Made by a program: the position numbers and the translations under genes. Positions 1 through 12,913 of a stretch of 64,000 nt of DNA are shown here, one piece after another; positions within the stretch are counted from its first letter, which is position 1, and each line of letters opens with the position of its first letter. Origin of the DNA: Utricularia gibba (lineage: Eukaryota > Streptophyta > Magnoliopsida > Lamiales > Lentibulariaceae); assembly GCA_002189035.1 (NCBI GenBank), contig NEEC01000011.1:1-64000 (forward strand). Direction: 5' to 3'. The notes under the pieces were generated by a model that saw only the letters and a list, made by a program, of their open reading frames with translations, did no database searches and was not told the origin of the DNA.

Positions 1-3000
1 GTGTGCCACGAGGGCAAGAGGGGTTTTCACGTGGCACCGACGCGCGCGCCGCTGCACGCACGTTGACAACCGATGGCGTGCCGCATAAAGAAGAAAAAGA
101 AAAAGAAAAAAAAAAAAAAAAGGGATGCAACACGAGGACTTCCCAGGGGGTTAGAAAATTCGGTGTGCCACGAGGGCAAGAGGGGTTTTCACGTGGCACC
201 GACGCGCGCGCCGCTGCACGCACGTTGACAACCGATGGCGTGCCGCATAAAGAAAAGAAAAAGAAAAAAAAAAAGGGATGCAACACGAGGACTTCCCAGG
301 GGGTTAGAAAATTCGGTGTGCCACGAGGGCAAGAGGGTTTTCACGTGGCGACGCGCGCGCCGCTGCACGCACGTTGACAACCCGATGGCGTGCCGCATAA
401 AGAAGAAAAAGAAAAAAAAAAAAAAAAGGGATGCAACACGAGGACTTCCCAGGGGGTTAGAAAATTCGGTGTGCCACGAGGGCAAGAGGGGTTTTCACGT
501 GGACCGACGCGCGCCGCTGCACGCACGTTGACAACCCGATGGCGTGCCGCATAAAAAGAAAGAAAAAGAAAAAAAAAAAAAAAGGGATGCAACGAGGACT
601 TCCCAGGGTTAGAAAATTCGGTGTGCCACGAGGGCAAGAGGGGTTTTCACGTGGCACCGACGCGCGCGCCGCTGCACGCACGTTGACAACCCGATGGCGT
701 GCCGCATAAAGAAGAAAAAGAAAAAGAAAAAAAAAAAAAAAGGGATGCAACACGACTTCCCAGGGTTAGAAAATTCAACGAGCAAGAGGCATCCGACGCG
801 CGCGCTGCACGTTGACAACCCGATGGCGTGCCGCATAAAGAAAAAAAAGAAAAAGAAAAAAAAAAAAAGGGATGCAACACGAGGACTTCCCAGGGGTTAG
901 AAAATTCGGTGTGCCACGAGGGCAAGAGGGGTTTTCACGTGGCACCGACGCCGCCGCTGCACGCACGTAACGGAAAAAAAGAAAAAAAAAAAAAAAAAAA
1001 AAAAGGGATGCAACACGAGGACTTCCCAGGGGGTTAGAAAATTCGGTGTGCCACGAGGGCAAGAGGGTTTCACGTGGACCGACGCGCGCCCGCTGCACGC
1101 ACGTTGACAACCCGATGGCGTGCCGCATAAAGAAGAAAAAGAAAAAGAAAAAAAAAAAAGGGATGCAACACGAGACTTCCCAGGGGGTTAGAAAATTCGG
1201 TGTGCCACGAGGGCAAGAGGGGTTTTCACGTGGCACCGACGCGCGCGCGCTGCACGCACGTTGACAACCCGATGGCCGCATAAAGAAAAAAAAGAAAAAA
1301 AAAAAAAAAAAAAGGATGCAACACGAGGACTTCCCAGGGGGTTAGAAAATTCGGTGTGCCACGAGGGCAAGAGGGGTTTTCACGTGGCACCGACGCGCGC
1401 GCCGCTGCACGCACGTTGACAACCCGATGGCGTGCCGCATAAAGAAGAAAAAGAAAAAGAAAAAAAAAAAAGGGATGCAACAGGACTTCCCAGGGGTTAG
1501 AAAATTCGGTGTGCCACGAGGGCAAGAGGGTTTTCACGTGGCACCGACGCGCGCGCCGCTGCACGCACGTTGACAACCCGATGGCGTGCCGCATAAAGAA
1601 GAAAAAGAAAAAGAAAAAAAAAAAAAGGATGCAACACGAGGACTTCCCAGGGGGTTAGAAAATTCGGTGTGCACGAGGCAAGAGGGTTTTCACGTGGCAC
1701 GACGCGCGCGCCGCTGCACGCACGTTGACAACCCGACAAAAGAAGAAAAAGAAAAGAAAAAAAAAAAAAAGGATGCAACACGAGGACTTCCAGGGGTTAG
1801 AAAATTCGGTGTGCCACGAGGGCAAGGGGTTTTCACGTGGCACCGACGCGCGCCGCTGCACGCACGTTGACAACCCGATGGCGTGCCGCATAAAGAAGAA
1901 AAAGAAAAAGAAAAAAAAAAAAAGGGATGCAACACGAGGACTTCCCAGGGGTTAGAAAATTCGTGTGCCACGAGGGCAAGAGGGGTTTTCACGTGGCACG
2001 ACGCGCGCGCCGCTGCACGCACGTTGACAACCCGATGGCGTGCCGCATAAAGAAGAAAAAGAAAAAGAAAAAAAAAAAAGGGATGCAACACGAGGACTTC
2101 CCAGGGGTTAGAAAATTCGGTGTGCCACGAGGGCAAGAGGGGTTTTCACGTGGCACCGACGCGCGCGCCGCTGCACGCACGTTGACAACCCGATGGCGTG
2201 CGCATAAAGAAGAAAAAGAAAAAAAAAAAAAAAAAAAAGGGATGCAACACGAGGACTTCCCAGGGGGTTAGAAAATTCGGTGTGCCACGAGGGCAAGAGG
2301 GGTTTTCACGTGGCCCGACGCGCGCGCCGCTGCACGCACGTTGACAACCCGATGGCGTGCCGCATAAAGAAGAAAAAAAAAAAAAAAAAAAAAAAAGGAT
2401 GCAACACGGACTTCCCAGGGTTAGAAAATTCGGTGTGCCACGAGGGCAAGAGGGTTTTCACGTGGCACCGACGCGCGCGCCGCTGCACGCACGTTGACAA
2501 ATGGCGTGCCGAAGAAAAGAAAAAGAAAAAAAAAAAAAAGGGATGCAACACGAGGACTTCCCAGGTTAGAAAATTCGGTGTGCCACGAGGGCAAGAGGGT
2601 TTTCACGGCACCGACGCGCGCCGCTGCACGCACGTTGACAACCCGATGGCGTGCCGCATAAAGAAAAAAAAGAAAAAGAAAAAAAAAAAAGGGATGCAAC
2701 ACGAGGACTTCCCAGGGGTTAGAAAATTCGGTGTGCCACGAGGGCAAGAGGGGTTTTCACGTGCACCGACGCGCGCGCCGCTGCACGCACGTTGACAACC
2801 CGATGGCGTGCCGCATAAAGAAGAAAAAAAAAAAAAAAAAAAAAAAAGGGATGCAACACGAGGACTTCCCAGGGGTTAGAAAATTCGGTGTGCCACGAGG
2901 GCAAGAGGGTTTTCACGTGCACCGACGCGCGCCGCTGCACGCACGTTGACAACCCGATGGCGTGCCGCATAAAGAAGAAAAGAAAAAGAAAAAAAAAAAA

Positions 3001-5440
3001 GGGATGCAACACGAGGACTTCCCAGGGGTTAGAAAATTCGGTGTGCCACGAGGGCAAGAGGGTTTTCACGTGGCACCGACGCGCGCGCCGCTGCACGCAC
3101 GTTGACAACCCGATGGCGTGCCGCATAAAGAAAAAAAAAAAGAAAAAAAAAAAAAAGGGATGCAACACGAGGACTTCCCAGGGGGTTAGAAAATTCGGTG
3201 TGCCACGAGGGCAAGAGGGTTTTCACGTGGCGACGCGCGCGCCGCTGCACGCACGTTGACAACCCGATGGCGTGCCGCAAAGAAGAAAAAGAAAAAAAAA
3301 AAAAAAAAAGGGATGCAACACGAGGACTTCCCAGGGGTTAGAAAATTCGGTGTGCCACGAGGGCAAGAGGGTTTTCACGTGGCACCGACGCGCGCGCCGC
3401 TGCACGCACGTTGACAACCCGATGGCGTGCCGCATAAAGAAGAAAAAGAAAAAGAAAAAAAAAAAAAGGATGCAACACGAGGACTTCCCAGGGGTTAGAA
3501 AATTCGGTGTGCCACGAGGCAAGAGGGGTTTTCACGTGGCACCGACGCGCGCGCCGCTGCACGCACGTTGACAACCCGATGGCGTGCCGCATAAAGAAAA
3601 AGAAAAAGAAAAAAAAAAAAAGGATGCAACAAGGACTTCCAGGGGAAAATTCGGTGTGCCACGAGGCAAGAGGGGTTTTCACGTGGCACCGACGCGCGCG
3701 CCGCTGCACGCACGTTGACAACCCGATGGCGTGCCGCATAAAGAAAGAAAAGAAAAAAAAAAAAGGGATGCAACAAGGACTTCCCAGGGTTAGAAAATTC
3801 GTGTGCCACGAGGGCAAGAGGGTTTTCACGTGGCACCGACGCGCGCGCTGCACGCACGTTGACAACCCGATGGCGTGCCGCATAAAGAAGAAAAAGAAAA
3901 AGAAAAAAAAAAAAAAGGGATGCAACACGAGGACTTCCCAGGGGTTAGAAAATTCGGTGTGCCACGAGGGCAAGAGGGTTTTCACGTGGCACCGACGCGC
4001 GCGCCGCTGCACGCACGTTGACAACCCGATGGCGTGCCGCATAAAGAAGAAAAAGAAAAAGAAAAAAAAAAAAAGGGATGCAACACGTGGACTTCCCAGG
4101 GTTAGAAAATTCGGTGTGCCACGAGGGCAAGAGGGGTTTTCACGTGGCACCGACGCGCGCGCCGCTGCACGCACGTTGACAACCCGATGGCGTGCCGCAT
4201 AAAAAAAAAAAAAAAGAAAAAAAAAAAAAAAGGGATGCAACACGAGACTTCCCAGGGGTTAGAAAATTCGGTGTGCCACGAGGGCAAGAGGGGTTTTCAC
4301 GTGGCACCGACGCGCGCGCCGCTGCACGCACGTTGACAACCCGATGGCGTGCCGCATAAAGAAGAAAAAAAAAAAAGAAAAAAAAAAAGGGATGCAACAC
4401 GGACTTCCAGGGGTTAGAAAATTCGGTGTCCACGAGGGCAAGAGGGTTTTCACGTGCACCGACCGCGCGCCGCTGCACGCACGTTGACAACCCGATGCGT
4501 GCCGCATAAAGAAAAAGAAAAAAAAAAAAAAAAAAAGGATGCAACACGAGGACTTCCCAGGGTTAGAAAATTCGGTGTGCCACGAGGGCAAGAGGGTTTT
4601 CACGTGGCACCGACGCGCGCGCCGCTGCACGCACGTTGACAACCCGATGGCGTGCCGCATAAAGAAGAAAAAGAAAAAAAAAAAAAAAAAAAGGATGCAA
4701 CACGACTTCCCAGGGGTTAGAAAATTCGGTGTGCCACGAGGGCAAGAGGGTTTTCACGTGGCACCGACGCGCGCGCCGCTGCACGCACGTTGACAACCCG
4801 ATGGCGTGCCGCATAAAGAAAAAAAAAAAAGAAAAAAAAAAAAGGGATGCAACACGAGGACTTCCCAGGGGGTTAGAAAATTCGTGTGCCACGAGGGCAA
4901 GAGGGTTTTCACGTGGCACCGACGCGCGCGCCGCTGCACGCACGTTGACAACCCGATGGCGTGCCGCATAAAGAAAAAAGAAAAAGAAAAAAAAAAAAAA
5001 AGGGATGCAACACGAGGACTTCCCAGGGGTTAGAAAATTCGGTGTGCCACGAGGCAAGAGGGTTTTCACGTGGACCGACGCGCGCCCGCTGCACGCACGT
5101 TGACAACCCGATGGCGTGCCGCATAAAGAAGAAAAAGAAAAGAAAAAAAAAAAAAAGGGATGCAACACGAGGACTTCCCAGGGGTTAGAAAATTCGGTGT
5201 GCCACGAGGGCAAGAGGGTTTTCACGTGGCACCGACGCGCGCGCCGCTGCACGCACGTTGACAACCCGATGGCGTGCCGCATAAAGAAGAAAAAGAAAAA
5301 AAAAAAAAAAAAAAAAGGGATGCAACACGAGGACTTCCCAGGGGTTAGAAAATTCGTGTGCCACGAGGCAAGAGGGGTTTTCACGTGCACCGACGCGCGC
5401 GCCGCTGCACGCACGTTGACAACCCGATGGCGTGCCGCAT

Positions 5441-5471
<31 letters not shown>

Positions 5472-8400
5472 GATGCAACACGAGGACTTCCCAGGGGTTA
5501 GAAAATTCGTGCCACGAGGGCAAGAGGGTTTTCACGTGGCACCGACGCGCGCGCGCTGCACGCACGTTGACAACCCGATGGCGTGCCGCATAAAGAAGAA
5601 AAAGAAAAAGAAAAAAAAAAAAAAGGGATGCAACACGAGGACTTCCCAGGGTTAGAAAATTCGGTGTGCCACGAGGGCAAGAGGGTTTTCACGTGGCACC
5701 GACGCGCGCGCCGCTGCACGCACGTTGCGATGGCGTGCCGCGAAAAAAAAAAAAAATGCAACACGACTTCCCGAAAATTCGGTGTGGTTTTCACGTGCCC
5801 TGCACGCACGTTGACAACCGATGCGTGCCGCATAAAGAAGAAAAAAAAAGAAAAAAAAAAAAAGGATGCAACACGAGGACTTCCCAGGGTTAGAAAATTC
5901 GGTGTGCCACGAGGGCAAGAACGTGGCACCGACGCGCGCGCCGCTGCACGCACGTTGACAACCCGATGGCGTGCCGCATAAAGAAAAAGAAAAGAAAAAA
6001 AAAAAAAGGGATGCAACACGGACTTCCCAGGGGTTAAAAATTCGGTGTGCCACGAGGGCAAGAGGTTTTCACGTGGCACCGACGCGCGCGCCGCTGCACG
6101 CACGTTGACAACCGATGGCGTGCGCATAAAGAAGAAAAAGAAAAAGAAAAAAAAAAAGGGATGCAACACGAGGACTTCCCAGGGGTTAGAAAATTCGGTG
6201 TGCCACGAGGGCAAGAGGGTTTTCACGTGCACCGACGCGCGCGCGCTGCACGCACGTTGACAACCCGATGGCGTGCCGCATAAAGAAGAAAAAGAAAAAG
6301 AAAAAAAAAAAAGGGATGCAACACGAGACTTCCCAGGGGTTAGAAAATTCGTGTGCCACGAGGGCAAGAGGGGTTTTCACGTGGCACCGACGCGCGCGCC
6401 GCTGCACGCACGTTGACAACCCGATGGCGTGCCGCATAAAGAAAAAAAGAAAAAGAAAAAAAAAAAAAAGGGATGCAACACGAGGACTTCCCAGGGTTAG
6501 AAAATTCGGTGTGCCACGAGGGCAAGGGGTTTTCACGTGGCACCGACGCGCGCGCCGCTGCACGCACGTTGACAACCCGATGGCGTGCCGCATAAAGAAG
6601 AAAAAGAAAAAAAAAAAAAAAAAGGGATGCAACACGAGGACTTCCCAGGGTTAGAAAATTCGGTGTGCCACGAGGGCAAGAGGGTTTTCACGTGGCACCG
6701 ACGCGCGCGCCGCTGCACGCACGTTGACAACCCGATGGCGTGCCGCATAAAAAAAAAAGAAAAAGAAAAAAAAAAAAAAATGCAACACGAGGACTTCCCA
6801 GGGTTAGAAAATTCGGTGTGCCACGAGGGCAAGAGGGTTTTCACGTGGCACCGACGCGCGCGCCGCTGCACGCACGTTGACAACCCGATGGCGTGCCGCA
6901 TAAAAAAAAAAGAAAAAAAAAAAAAAAAAAGGGATGCAACACGAGGACTTCCCAGGGTTAGAAAATTCGTGTGCCACGAGGGCAAGAGGGTTTTCACGTG
7001 CACCGACGCGCGCCGCTGCACGCACGTTGACAACCCGATGCGTGCCGCATAAAGAAAAAAAGAAAAAGAAAAAAAAAAAAAAGGATGCAACACACTTCCC
7101 AGGGGTTAGAAAATTCGTGTGCCACGAGGGCAAGAGGGTTTTCACGTGGCACCGACGCGCGCGCCGCTGCACGCACGTTGACAACCCGATGGCGTGCCGC
7201 ATAAAAGAAAAAAAAAAGAAAAAAAAAAAAGGGATGCAACACGGACTTCCCAGGGGTTAGAAAATTCGGTGTGCCACGAGGGCAAGAGGGTTTTCACGTG
7301 GCACGACGCGCGCGCCGCTGCACGCACGTTGACAACCCGATGGCGTGCCGCATAAAGAAGAAAAGAAAAGAAAAAAAAAAAAAAGGATGCAACACGAGGA
7401 CTTCCCAGGGGTTAAAATTCGGTGTGCCACGAGGGCAAGAGGGGTTTTCACGTGCACGACGCGCGCGCCGCTGCACGCACGTTGACAACCCGATGCGTGC
7501 GCATAAAGAAAAAAGAAAAAAAAAAAAAAAAAAATGCAACACGAGGACTTCCCAGGGGTTAGAAAATTCGTGTGCCACGAGGCAAGAGGGTTTTCACGCA
7601 CCGACGCCGCGCCCGCTGCACGCACGTTGACAACCCGATGGCGTGCCGCATAAAGAAGAAAAAGAAAAAAGAAAAAAAAAAAAAAAAGATGCAACACGAG
7701 ACTTCCCAGGGGTTTAGAAAATGTGCCACGAGGGCAAGAGGGTTTCACGTGGCACCGACGCGCGCGCCGCTGCACGCACGTTGACAACCCGATGGCGTGC
7801 CGCATAAAGAAGAAAAAAAAAAAAAAAAAAAAAGGGATGCAACACGAGGACTTCCCAGGGGTTAGAAAATTCGGTTGCCACGAGGCAAGAGGGTTTTCAC
7901 GTGGCACCGACGCGCGCGCCGCTGCACGCACGTTGACAACCCGATGGCGTGCCGCATAAAAAGAAAAAAAAAAAAAAAAAAAAAAAAGGATGCAACACGA
8001 GACTTCCCAGGGGTTAGAAAATTCGGTGTGCCACGAGGCAAGAGGGTTTTCACGTGCACCGACGCGCGCGCCGCTGCACGCACGTTGACAACCCGATGGC
8101 GTGCCGCATAAAAAGAAAAAAAAGAAAAAAAAAAAAAAGGGATGCAACACGGACTTCCCAGGGTTAGAAAATTCGGTGTGCCACGAGGGCAAGAGGGTTT
8201 TCACGTGGCACCGACGCGCGCCGCTGCACGCACGTTGACAACCGATGGTGCCGCATAAAGAAAAAAAAAAAAAGAAAAAAAAAAAAAAGGGATGCAACAC
8301 GGACTTCCCAGGGGTTAGAAAATTCGGTGTGCCACGAGGCAAGAGGGTTTTCACGTGGCCGACGCGCGCGCCGCTGCACGCACGTTGACAACCCGATGGC

Positions 8401-11400
8401 GTGCCGCATAAAAAAAAAGAAAAAAAAAAAAAAAAAAAAGGATGCAACACGAGGACTTCCCAGGGGTTAGAAAATTCGGTGTGCCACGAGGCAAGAGGTT
8501 TTCACGTGCACCGACGCGCGCGCCGCTGCACGCACGTTGACAACCGATGGCGTGCCGCATAAAAAAAAAAGAAAAAGAAAAAAAAAAAAAAGGGATGCAA
8601 CACGAGGACTTCCCAGGGTTAGAAAATTCGGTGTGCCACGAGGCAAGAGGGTTTTCACGTGGCACCGACGCGCGCCGCTGCACGCACGTTGACAACCCGA
8701 TGGCGTGCCGCATAAAGAAGAAAAAGAAAAGAAAAAAAAAAAAAGGGATGCAACACGAGGACTTCCCAGGGGTTAGAAAATTCGTGTGCCACGAGGCAAG
8801 AGGGGTTTTCACGTGGCACCGACGCGCGCGCCGCTGCACGCACGTTGACAACCCGATGGCGTGCCGCATAAAGAAGAAAAAAAAAAAAAAAAAAAAAAAG
8901 GATGCAACACGAGACTTCCCAGGGGTTAGAAAATTCGGTGTGCCACGAGGGCAAGAGGGTTTTCACGTGGCACCGACGCGCGCGCCGCTGCACGCACGTT
9001 GACAACCCGATGGCGTGCCGCATAAAGAAGAAAAAGAAAAAGAAAAAAAAAAAAAGGGATGCAACACGAGGACTTCCCAGGGGTTAGAAAATTCGGTGTG
9101 CACGAGGGCAAGAGGGTTTTCACGTGGCACCGACGCGCGCGCCGCTGCACGCACGTTGACAACCGATGGCGTGCCGCATAAAGAAGAAAAGAAAAAGAAA
9201 AAAAAAAAGGGATGCAACACGAGGACTTCCCAGGGGGTTAGAAAATTCGGTGTGCCACGAGGGAAGAGGGGTTTTCACGTGGCACCGACGCGCGCGCCGC
9301 TGCACGCACGTTGACAACCCGATGGCGTGCCGCATAAAGAAGAAAAAGAAAAAGAAAAAAAAAAAAAAGGGATGCAACACGAGGACTTCCCAGGGGGTTA
9401 GAAAATTCGGTGTGCCACGAGGGCAAGAGGGGTTTTCACGTGGCACCGACGCGCGCGCCGCTGCACGCACGTTGACAACCCGATGGCGTGCCGCATAAAG
9501 AAGAAAAAGAAAAAGAAAAAAAAAAAAAAAAGGGATGCAACACGAGGACTTCCCAGGGGGTTAGAAAATTCGGTGTGCCACGAGGGCAAGAGGGGTTTTC
9601 ACGTGGCACCGACGCGCGCGCCGCTGCACGCACGTTGACAACCCGATGGCGTGCCGTATAAAGAAGAAAAAGAAAAAAAAAAAAAAAAAAAAGGGATGCA
9701 ACACGAGGACTTCCCAGGGGGTTAGAAAATTCGGTGTGCCACGAGGGCAAGAGGGGTTTTCACGTGGCACCGACGCGTGCGCCGCTGCACGCACGTTGAC
9801 AACCCGATGGCGTGCCGCATAAAGAAAAAAAAGAAAAAAAAAAAAAAAAAAAAAAGGGGATGCAACACGAGGACTTCCCATGGGGTTAGAAAATTCGGTG
9901 TGCCACGAGGGCAAGAGGGGTTTTCACGTGGATCCGACGCGCGCGCCGCTGCACGCACGTTGATAACCCGATGGCGTGCCGCATAAAGAAGAAAAAGAAA
10001 AAGAAAAAAAAAAAAAAAGGGATGCAACACGAGGACTTCCCAGGGGTTAGAAAATTCGGTGTGCCACGAGGGCAAGAGGGGTTTTCACGTGGCACCGACG
10101 CGCGCGCCGCTGCACGCACGTTGACAACCCGATGGCGTGCCGCATAAAGAAAAAAAAGAAAAAGAAAAAAAAAAAAAAAGGGGATGCAACACGAGGACTT
10201 CCCAGGGGGTTAGAAAATTCGGTGTGCCACGAGGGCAAGAGGGTTTTCACGTGGAACCGACGCGCGCGCCGCTGCACGCACGTTGACAACCCGATGGCGT
10301 GCCGCATAAAGAAGAAAAAGAAAAAGAAAAAAAAAAAAAGGGATGCAACACGAGGACTTCCCAGGGGGTTAGAAAATTCGGTGTGCCACGAGGGCAAGAG
10401 GGGTTTTCACGTGGCACCGACGCGCGCGCCGCTGCACGCACGTTGACAACCCGATGGCGTGCCGCATAAAGAAGAAAAAGAAAAAGAAAAAAAAAAAAAG
10501 GGATGCAACACGAGGACTTCCCAGGGGGTTAGAAAATTCGGTGTGCCACGAGGGCAAGAGGGGTTTTCACGTGGCACCGACGCGCGCGCCGCTGCACGCA
10601 CGTTGACAACCCGATGGCGTGCCGCATAAAGAAGAAAAAGAAAAACAAAAAAAAAAAAAAAAGGGATGCAACACGAGGACTTCCCAGGGGGTTAGAAAAT
10701 TCGGTGTGCCACGAGGGCAAGAGGGGTTTTCACTTGGCACCGACGCGCGCGCCGCTGCACGCACGTTGACAACCCGATGGCGTGCCGTATAAAGAAGAAA
10801 AAGAAAAAGAAAAAAAAAAAAAGGGATGCAACACGAGGACTTCCCAAGGGGTTAGAAAATTCGGTGTGCCACGAGGGCAAGAGGGGTTTTCACTTGGCAC
10901 CGACGCGCGCGCCGCTGCACGCACGTTGACAACCCGATGGCGTGCCGCATAAAGAAAAAAAAGAAAAAGAAAAAAAAAAAAAAGGGGATGCAACACGAGG
11001 ACTTCCCAGGGGGTTAGAAAATTCGGTGTGCCACGAGGGCAAGAGGGGTTTTCACGTGGAACCGACGCGCGCGCCGCTGCACGCACGTTGATAACCCGAT
11101 GGCGTGCCGCATAAAGAAGAAAAAGAAAAAGAAAAAAAAAAAAAAAGGGATGCAACACGAGGACTTCCCAGGGGGTTAGAAAATTCGGTGTGCCACGAGG
11201 GCAAGAGGGGTTTTCACGTGGCACCGACGCGCGCGCCGCTGCACGCACGTTGACAACCCGATGGCGTGCCGCATAAAGAAAAAAAGAAAAAGAAAAAAAA
11301 AAAAAAAGGGATGCAACACGAGGACTTCCCAGGGGTTAGAAAATTCGGTGTGCCACGAGGGCAAGAGGGGTTTTCACGTGGAACCGACGCGCGCGCCGCT

Positions 11401-12578
11401 GCACGCACGTTGACAACCTGATGGCGTGCCGCATAAAGAAGAAAAAGAAAAAGAAAAAAAAAAAGGGATGCAACACGTGGACTTCCCAGGGGGTTAGAAA
11501 ATTCGGTGTGCCACGAGGGCAAGAGGGGTTTTCACGTGGCACCGACGCGCGCGCCGCTGCACGCACGTTGACAACCCGATGGCGTGCCGCATAAAGAAGA
11601 AAAAGAAAAAGAAAAAAAAAAAAAGGGATGCAACACGAGGACTTCCCAGGGGTTAGAAAATTCGGTGTGCCACGAGGGCAAGAGGGGTTTTCACGTGGCA
11701 CCGACGCGCGCGCCGCTGCACGCACGTTGACAACCCGATGGCGTGCCGCATAAAGAAGAAAAAGAAAAAGAAAAAAAAAAAAAAGGGATGCAACACGAGG
11801 ACTTCCCAGGGGTTAGAAAATTCGGTGTGCCACGAGGGCAAGAGGGGTTTTCACGTGGCACCGACGCGCGCGCCGCTGCACGCACGTTGACAACCCGATG
11901 GCGTGCCGCATAAAGAAGAAAAAGAAAAAAAAAAAAAAAAAAAAGGGATGCAACACGAGGACTTCCCAGGGGGTTAGAAAATTCGGTGTGCCACGAGGGC
12001 AAGAGGGGTTTTCACGTGGCACCGACGCGCGCGCCGCTGCACGCACGTTGACAACCCGATGGCGTGCCGTATAAAGAAGAAAAAGAAAAAGAAAAAAAAA
12101 AAAAAGGGATGCAACACGAGGACTTCCCAGGGGGTTAGAAAATTCGGTGTGCCACGAGGGCAAGAGGGGTTTTCACGTGGCACCGACGCGCGCGCCGCTG
12201 CACGCACGTTGACAACCCGATGGCGTGCCGTATAAAGAAGAAAAAGAAAAAGAAAAAAAAAAAAAGGGATGCAACACGAGGACTTCCCAGGGGGTTAGAA
12301 AATTCGGTGTGCCACGAGGGCAAGAGGGGTTTTCACGTGGCACCGACGCGCGCGCCGCTGCACGCACGTTGACAACCCGATGGCGTGCCGTATAAAGAAG
12401 AAAAGAAAAAGAAAAAAAAAAAAGGGATGCAACACGTGGACTTCCCAGGGGGTTAGAAAATTCGGTGTGCCACGAGGGCAAGAGGGGTTTTCACGTGGCA
12501 CCGACGCGCGCGCCGCTGCACGCACGTTGACAACCCGATGGCGTGCCGTATAAAGAAGAAAAAGAAAAGAAAAAAAAA
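1..12578 (-). repeat. 5S-rDNA-derived satellite array (~80 monomers)
   Basis: This is a head-to-tail array of roughly 80 monomers, 158-163 bp each in the clean right part. Read on the minus strand, each monomer starts with the last ~28 nt of a plant 5S rRNA gene (CCTGGGAAGTCC...GCATCCC). A T-rich run follows, which is where Pol III would terminate. About 110 bp of GC-rich spacer with CG-dinucleotide runs comes next. The internal promoter (A box, intermediate element, C box) is absent, so monomers should not be transcribed by Pol III. Monomers from ~9,200 to 12,578 are nearly identical and differ mostly by substitutions. Those from 1 to ~9,200 carry many 1-4 nt deletions. The array continues left of the window. 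Long apparent ORFs on both strands only reflect the absence of stops in the repeat and are not genes. Confidence 0.93.
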
Positions 12579-12696
12579 GGGATGCAACACGAGGACTTCC
12601 CAGGGGTCACCCATCCTAGTACTACTCTCGCCCAAGCACGCTTAACTTCGGTGTTCTGATGGAATCCGGTGCATTAGTGCTGGTATGATCGCACCC
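12579..12696 (-). rRNA. 5S ribosomal RNA gene, near full length (118 nt)
   Basis: The minus strand reads GGGTGCGATCATACCAGCAC at the 5' end and GTCCTCGTGTTGCATCCC at the 3' end, the standard plant 5S rRNA termini. The internal promoter is recognisable: AGTTAAGCGTGCTTGGGCG (A-box/IE part) and GGATGGGTGACC (C box). It is 118 nt, about 1-3 nt shorter than usual. One base appears missing just after the C box, where plants commonly have GACCTCCTGGG and this copy has GACCCCTGGG. A T-run follows the 3' end, as needed for Pol III termination. I see no TATA-like box near -28, and position -1 is T rather than the usual C. It may therefore be weakly expressed or a pseudogene. It is the only near-complete 5S copy in the window and sits at the edge of the derived satellite. 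Confidence 0.88.
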
Positions 12697-12913
12697 AATT
12701 GGTGTCGCGCGACCAAGTGACTCATGCGTCGTGCTCCCTGGTCCGTGAAGCATAACTTTCAGACCGCTTTGATCCGCGTGAAGCACCGCGCATCGTTTCG
12801 AAGCTCCTTCCGAGCCCGACGCACGGGGGCTCGCTTGGTGGAGCACGAAACGATGCTGCGTCCCTCGAAACGCAGGACGCCGAGGTAGGATGGGCATGTT
12901 GGCATCTTGAGAC
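12697..12913 (-). other. 5S upstream intergenic spacer absent from the satellite
   Basis: This 217-bp GC-rich segment lies immediately upstream (minus strand) of the 5S gene and is missing from every satellite monomer. It contains the hairpin listed separately. It carries no ORF I can support and no clear TATA-type 5S promoter element. Confidence 0.75.
12790..12856. repeat. Nested inverted repeat (hairpin) in the 5S spacer
   Basis: The outer arms are GCATCGTTTCG (12,790-12,800) and CGAAACGATGC (12,846-12,856). They extend inward through AAGCTCC/GGAGC with a small bulge. Nested inside is a second perfect 7-bp pair, CGAGCCC (12,811-12,817) and GGGCTCG (12,827-12,833), with a 9-nt loop. The whole would fold into a stable cruciform or hairpin. 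Confidence 0.85.

Noticed and set aside
1-12578. CRISPR-like or minisatellite array
   Set aside because: There are no unique spacers between repeats. The ~160-bp unit is uniform and contains the 5S rRNA 3' end.
1-12635. Dozens of overlapping ORFs of 60-400 codons with KKKKK/FFFFF stretches on both strands, which could look like a repetitive protein gene or antigen family
   Set aside because: They are translations of the 5S-derived satellite. The same sequence is open in several frames, frame shifts occur with every monomer-length change, and no start or ending signal is shared.
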